From assembly GCA_964511075.1 (NCBI GenBank), contig CAZEDM010000007.1:124001-188000 (forward strand): a stretch of DNA of 64,000 bases. Direction: 5' to 3'. The stretch comes from CAZEDM01 sp964511075. GTDB lineage: Bacteria; Zixibacteria; MSB-5A5; RBG-16-43-9. The position numbers and the translations under genes were made by a program. The notes beneath the pieces are model-generated. The model was given only the letters and a program-made list of their open reading frames with translations. It searched no databases and was not told the DNA's origin. Of this stretch, positions 61,275 through 64,000 are shown one piece after another. Numbering within the stretch: the stretch's first letter is position 1; every line of letters starts with the position of its first letter.

Positions 61275-62387
61275 ATGAAGAAAAAATATAAAATTCTTTT
61301 CTTGAATTCCATTCGCAAAAACGTATGGGGGGGTGGCGAAAACCTGATTTACAACTTCGCCATTCATCTTACCCGAAAAGGTCATAGGATCTGGGTTGCT
61401 GGCAGAAAAGATAGCGAGTTTTTGAGACATTTTTCGGAAATAGAAGTCGGTCTGCTCCCCTTGAAAATCAGAGGAGATTTCGACCCCTTTACTATTTCCC
61501 ACTTGTATCGATTGATATCCAGAGAGAAGATAGACTTCATCTGGGTGAACTTCAACAAAGATTTAAGACTGGGAGGGATTGCAGCCAGGTTAAAACGCAG
61601 GCCCAAAATAATCTGGGGAATGGGAGTGCTTTTGCCTGAGACCTCCTTGATTCATAAAATAACCGGAAGATTTCTGCCGGATAAAATCGTAGTTCCCAGT
61701 CGTAGCCTTAAAAATCAGCTTAAACCATTCCCCTGGCTAAGGCCGGATAAAATCAAGGTCATCCTTAACGGAATTGATCTTTCCTGTTTCGACTTGGATT
61801 TGAGGAAGGCAAGAGAGAAGCTTTTTCAAAACTTCAACCTCGACCCCAAACAGTTCCTGATAGGAGTTCCTGCCAGATTAGTTAAAGCCAAGGGACATAT
61901 TTTCCTACTACAGGCAATACCGGAGATAGTAAAATTATTTCCGGATACAAAATTCTTTTTTGCCGGAGAAGGTTCGGAGAAAGAACATCTGAAGGACTTG
62001 GCTCACCAGTTGAATCTGGATAATCATGTCATCTTCGCCGGCTATGTCAGGGAGATATTTGAGACCATGGCTGGTTTTGATCTTCTGGTCCTGCCTTCGA
62101 TCATTGAGCCTTTCGGACTGGTTTTAGCTGAGGGTATGGCTTTAAAAAAACCGATTGTTGCTACCCGGGTTGGGGGTATCCCCGAAGTAGTGGAGGATAA
62201 AAAAACCGGTTTTTTGGTCCCTCCTGCTGACTGTCATTCATTAGCCCAGGCTGTTATCACCCTGCGTGAGGACAGAAACTTGTCCTCACGCTTGGGAGAA
62301 GCAGGCAGAAAAAGGGTAGAAAGATTTTTCTCCCTGGAGAAGACGATAATAGAAATCGAAACCCTTTTGGATGAAATGTCAGAATAA
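61275..62387 (+). CDS. GT4-family glycosyltransferase
   Basis: 370 residues, GT-B fold. N-terminal acceptor domain (LFLNSIRKNVWGGGENLIYN, with the Gly-rich loop). C-terminal donor domain has PARLVKAKGHIFLLQAI, FFAGEGSEKEHLKDLA, and the EX7E motif in IEPFGLVLAEGMALKKPIVA, then VGGIPEVVEDKKTGFLVPP. It probably transfers a sugar in LPS or polysaccharide synthesis from the cytoplasmic side; substrate unknown. Monocistronic. Confidence 0.9.
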   Translation: MKKKYKILFLNSIRKNVWGGGENLIYNFAIHLTRKGHRIWVAGRKDSEFLRHFSEIEVGLLPLKIRGDFDPFTISHLYRLISREKIDFIWVNFNKDLRLGGIAARLKRRPKIIWGMGVLLPETSLIHKITGRFLPDKIVVPSRSLKNQLKPFPWLRPDKIKVILNGIDLSCFDLDLRKAREKLFQNFNLDPKQFLIGVPARLVKAKGHIFLLQAIPEIVKLFPDTKFFFAGEGSEKEHLKDLAHQLNLDNHVIFAGYVREIFETMAGFDLLVLPSIIEPFGLVLAEGMALKKPIVATRVGGIPEVVEDKKTGFLVPPADCHSLAQAVITLREDRNLSSRLGEAGRKRVERFFSLEKTIIEIETLLDEMSE

Positions 62388-62419
62388 TAAAAAAAGCTCT
62401 GTCTGAAAAGACAGAGCCT
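62388..62419 (-). terminator. Terminator of the DUF1573 gene pair
   Basis: Minus strand GGCTCTGTCT/AGACAGAGC hairpin followed by TTTTTTTATTATT. Confidence 0.8.
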
Positions 62420-62442
62420 TGGATTTCGATAATCCCAATCTT

Positions 62443-63171
62443 TTATTTTCTCTGGGAGGTAACGGGAGCACCCTGATAGACTAAAGGTATTGTAATTCTG
62501 GCCTTCTCCTTTCCCTCCAACTCCAAAGTAAAGGATGTCTTAATCCCCTCCTCAGGCAGCTTTTTATCTGGCTTTACCTTGACCTTCAAAGACTTTCCTG
62601 GTTTTAATTTTTCCCCCAGCTTGACTTTGAAATGCTCATCAGGATAATCAATCAGGGAGACCTTGAATTTCTCCTCGCCTGTATTCTTCAAATAAAGTTT
62701 TTTCTCCTTAGGCTTTTCCCCCTGAGCCACTGTGAAATCTAAAATCGAGGGGGATAACTCTACCTGGAAGGTTGTATCGATATTGGGCACTACCTGAGCA
62801 TGCAGGTTAATCCTTTTGGCCTGAGTAGCAGTATCTGCACAAGATATGGTAGCATATTTACTTACCCTCCCCGGGGTAATTCCTGAATGATAACTTACCA
62901 CGAGTTCTGTGCTATCACCGATAGCCAGCTCCGTCTTTTCTAAGGGAGCTTTGGTGCACCCTCAGGCAACCCTGACAGATAAGCCTTTGAGGGTATCGGT
63001 ACCTACGTTCTTTATCCAGAACTTGTGGTAGATAAAGGAATTCTGCGGAATTCTGCCCCAATCCCAGTTTAGCTCGGAAACTTTTAACTCTGGAGAACCT
63101 GCCATGGAAAAAACAGGAAACAACAGGCAGATCAGAAAAAAACTCAAACCCGTAATTATACTCTTCTTCAT
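62443..63171 (-). CDS. DUF1573 protein, predicted selenoprotein (in-frame TGA), copy 2
   Basis: 242 residues if the TGA at 62962-62964 is read as selenocysteine (residue 70). ATG at 63171 has GGAGGAGG before it. Signal peptide (about 1-24). Then the DUF1573 Ig-like domain: WDWGRIPQNSFIYHKFWIKN, NVGTDTLKGLSVRVA, TGA, GCTKAPLEKTELAIGDS. In DUF1573 this spot is the first Cys of the CGCT motif. The frame stays open on both sides for 69 and 172 codons, and both parts belong to one protein. The C-terminal part is a second Ig-like (ASPM/SPD-2/Hydin-type) domain. Exported. Read as stop, the product would be a 69-residue fragment. Confidence 0.75.
62925..62954 (-). promoter_or_regulatory. SECIS-like stem-loop downstream of the TGA, copy 2
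   Basis: After TGA and 12 nt comes GCUCC, loop CUUAGAAAAGAC, GGAGC (62928-62949); flanking CCA/UGG can extend the stem and CUU/AAG can close inside. Distance of the apical loop from UGA (about 17-29 nt) suits bacterial SECIS elements. The same stem exists in copy 1, but protein conservation alone could account for part of that. Confidence 0.45.
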
Positions 63172-63269
63172 TTTCACCTCCTCCGCGGAAAAAGCCTGTT
63201 TATAATTATCTACGAAATCTCCTCCAAGAATTTAAGGATAAAATGATGGCAAAAAGGTGCCATTGTATT

Positions 63270-63992
63270 TTATTTCCCCTTAACCGGTAATGCTGTCTCT
63301 TTTTTGATCGGAATGGTTATCCTGAACTCCTCCTTACCTTTAATCTTTAGAGTGACTGAACCCTTTACTGTTCCAGGAGGCAAGCTCTTAACCGGTTTTA
63401 CCTTCAGCTGTATTTCATTCTTAGGCTTAAGGGTTGTACTGCTTAACTTCACCTGGAAAAGCTTTCTGGGGTAATCCAATATCTCCAGCTCATATTCTTC
63501 CTCTCCGGTATTCCTAAACTCAACCTCCTGTTCTTTTGCCCTCCCTCCATCTTCCTGAAGGAACTCCAACCTATAAGGGGTATAAGTCAACTCAAGCAAC
63601 GTATCCGGCTTGGGATTAACCTCGGCGGTTATCTCCAGCCTGTTATATCCGGAGGCGATATCACTGGAGATTATCTCAACATATTTCCTCTCCCTGGATA
63701 CCGAGATCCCGGTATAGTAACTTATCTCTAACTCAGTGCTATCACCGATAGCCAGCTCCGTCTTTTTCAGTGGAGCCTTGGTGCAGCCTCAGGGTGTTTT
63801 AACATTGATATTTTCCAGGGTATCAGTCCCCAGGTTCCTAATCCAGAAAGAATGCGTCACCGTAGCGTTCTGGGGAACCCTGCCGAAATCCCAGACCCTT
63901 TCAGAGAAATCGATCTTGGGTGTTCCAGCCAAAGAAAGAGAGTAAATTAAAAAGAGAAAAAGCACCAATAAAAATAAGCCTTTCAGCTTCAC
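63270..63992 (-). CDS. DUF1573 protein, predicted selenoprotein (in-frame TGA), copy 1
   Basis: 240 residues if the TGA at 63789-63791 is read as selenocysteine (residue 68). GTG start at 63992 with GAGG 4 nt before it, close to the window edge. Signal peptide about 1-22 (LLVLFLFLIYSLSLAG). DUF1573 domain: VWDFGRVPQNATVTHSFWIR, NLGTDTLENINVKTP, TGA, GCTKAPLKKTELAIGDS. The TGA replaces the first Cys of CGCT, exactly as in copy 2. The remaining 172 codons continue in frame (ISYYTGIS, SGYNRLEITAEV, second Ig-like domain to PVKGK). 98 bp separates it from copy 2; both end at the terminator at 62388. Confidence 0.75.
63752..63781 (-). promoter_or_regulatory. SECIS-like stem-loop downstream of the TGA, copy 1
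   Basis: GCUCC, loop ACUGAAAAAGAC, GGAGC (63755-63776), 12 nt after the TGA, with CCA/UGG flanks. Same position and stem as in copy 2, with a different loop sequence. Confidence 0.45.
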
Positions 63993-64000
63993 TTTGCCTC

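Noticed and set aside
62962..63791. TGA codons as ordinary nonsense mutations or as recoding to Gly or Trp
   Set aside because: Both paralogues have it at the same conserved Cys with intact downstream frames, and TGA terminates other genes (pyrG, the 1028-aa protein), so neither parallel decay nor a global code change fits well.
1..64000. tRNA, rRNA, CRISPR arrays, insertion-sequence transposases, prophage genes
   Set aside because: None recognisable; the repeats seen are small palindromes and segmental duplications.

Overview
The window looks like a chromosomal piece of an uncultured Gram-negative bacterium of the FCB superphylum, most likely candidate phylum Zixibacteria or a close relative. 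That placement is an inference from gene content. The signs are secreted proteins with type I dockerin tails of the LINYLFKGG kind, SQNYPNPFN/FlgD-like C-terminal sorting domains, six-bladed propeller lipoprotein-like proteins, and a complete LPS/Kdo block. Several housekeeping or conserved genes are of kinds best known from archaea and deep-branching thermophiles (UPF0282 metallo-hydrolase, DUF763, Mut7-C nuclease, GH57). TGA is an ordinary stop in most genes here.

Layout. 1-1.04 kb: start of an SBBP-propeller protein leaving the window. 1.8-4.7 kb (+): FadL-like porin and a degenerate esterase lipoprotein. 4.7-6.6 kb (-): hemW, lepB. 6.8-28.2 kb (-): a large accessory export region. It is headed by a sigma54 activator (TPR-AAA-HTH, 25.5-27.9 kb) and filled with secreted proteins: carboxypeptidase-regulatory-like lipoproteins, a subtilisin with dockerin, a C39-like peptidase with sorting domain, an outer-membrane barrel protein in one intact and one deleted copy, a 967-aa CARDB/NlpC-P60/dockerin protein, and a degenerating tandem array of six-bladed propeller genes alternating with NlpC-dockerin remnants. 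Four copies of one regulatory cassette punctuate it. Each has three TCACC-N6-GGTGA dyads about 105-215 bp upstream of a TGGGCA-N5-TTTTGT (-24/-12-like) element, and each drags along a piece of the 3' end of the activator gene.

28.3-44.8 kb: core genes. lepA-suhB, a Mut7-C nuclease, GH57 glucanotransferase, mlaD, hprK, hpf, rpoN, lptB, lptC, an LpxL-type acyltransferase, kdsD, kdsC, kdsA, pyrG, kdsB. This is one long minus-strand LPS/sigma54 block with a clear promoter and terminator at its head. 44.9-47.4 kb: a cluster of palindromes, a HEPN-like protein, ridA, an unknown protein. 47.6-52.8 kb (+): a second NlpC-like plus propeller pair and a large NHL/sorting-domain protein. 52.8-62.4 kb: PLP desulfhydrase, ruvX, mltG, UPF0282, a serine beta-lactamase-like protein, DUF763, a PH-like membrane protein, a cysteine hydrolase, GT4.

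62.4-64.0 kb (-): the most striking locus. Two tandem exported DUF1573 proteins are each interrupted by an in-frame TGA at exactly the first Cys position of the family's CGCT motif. Both read on in frame and both have a GCUCC/GGAGC stem-loop 12 nt after the TGA. They are best read as two selenoproteins (UGCT) of a family not known to me to contain selenocysteine. No Sec machinery lies in the window, so this remains a prediction.
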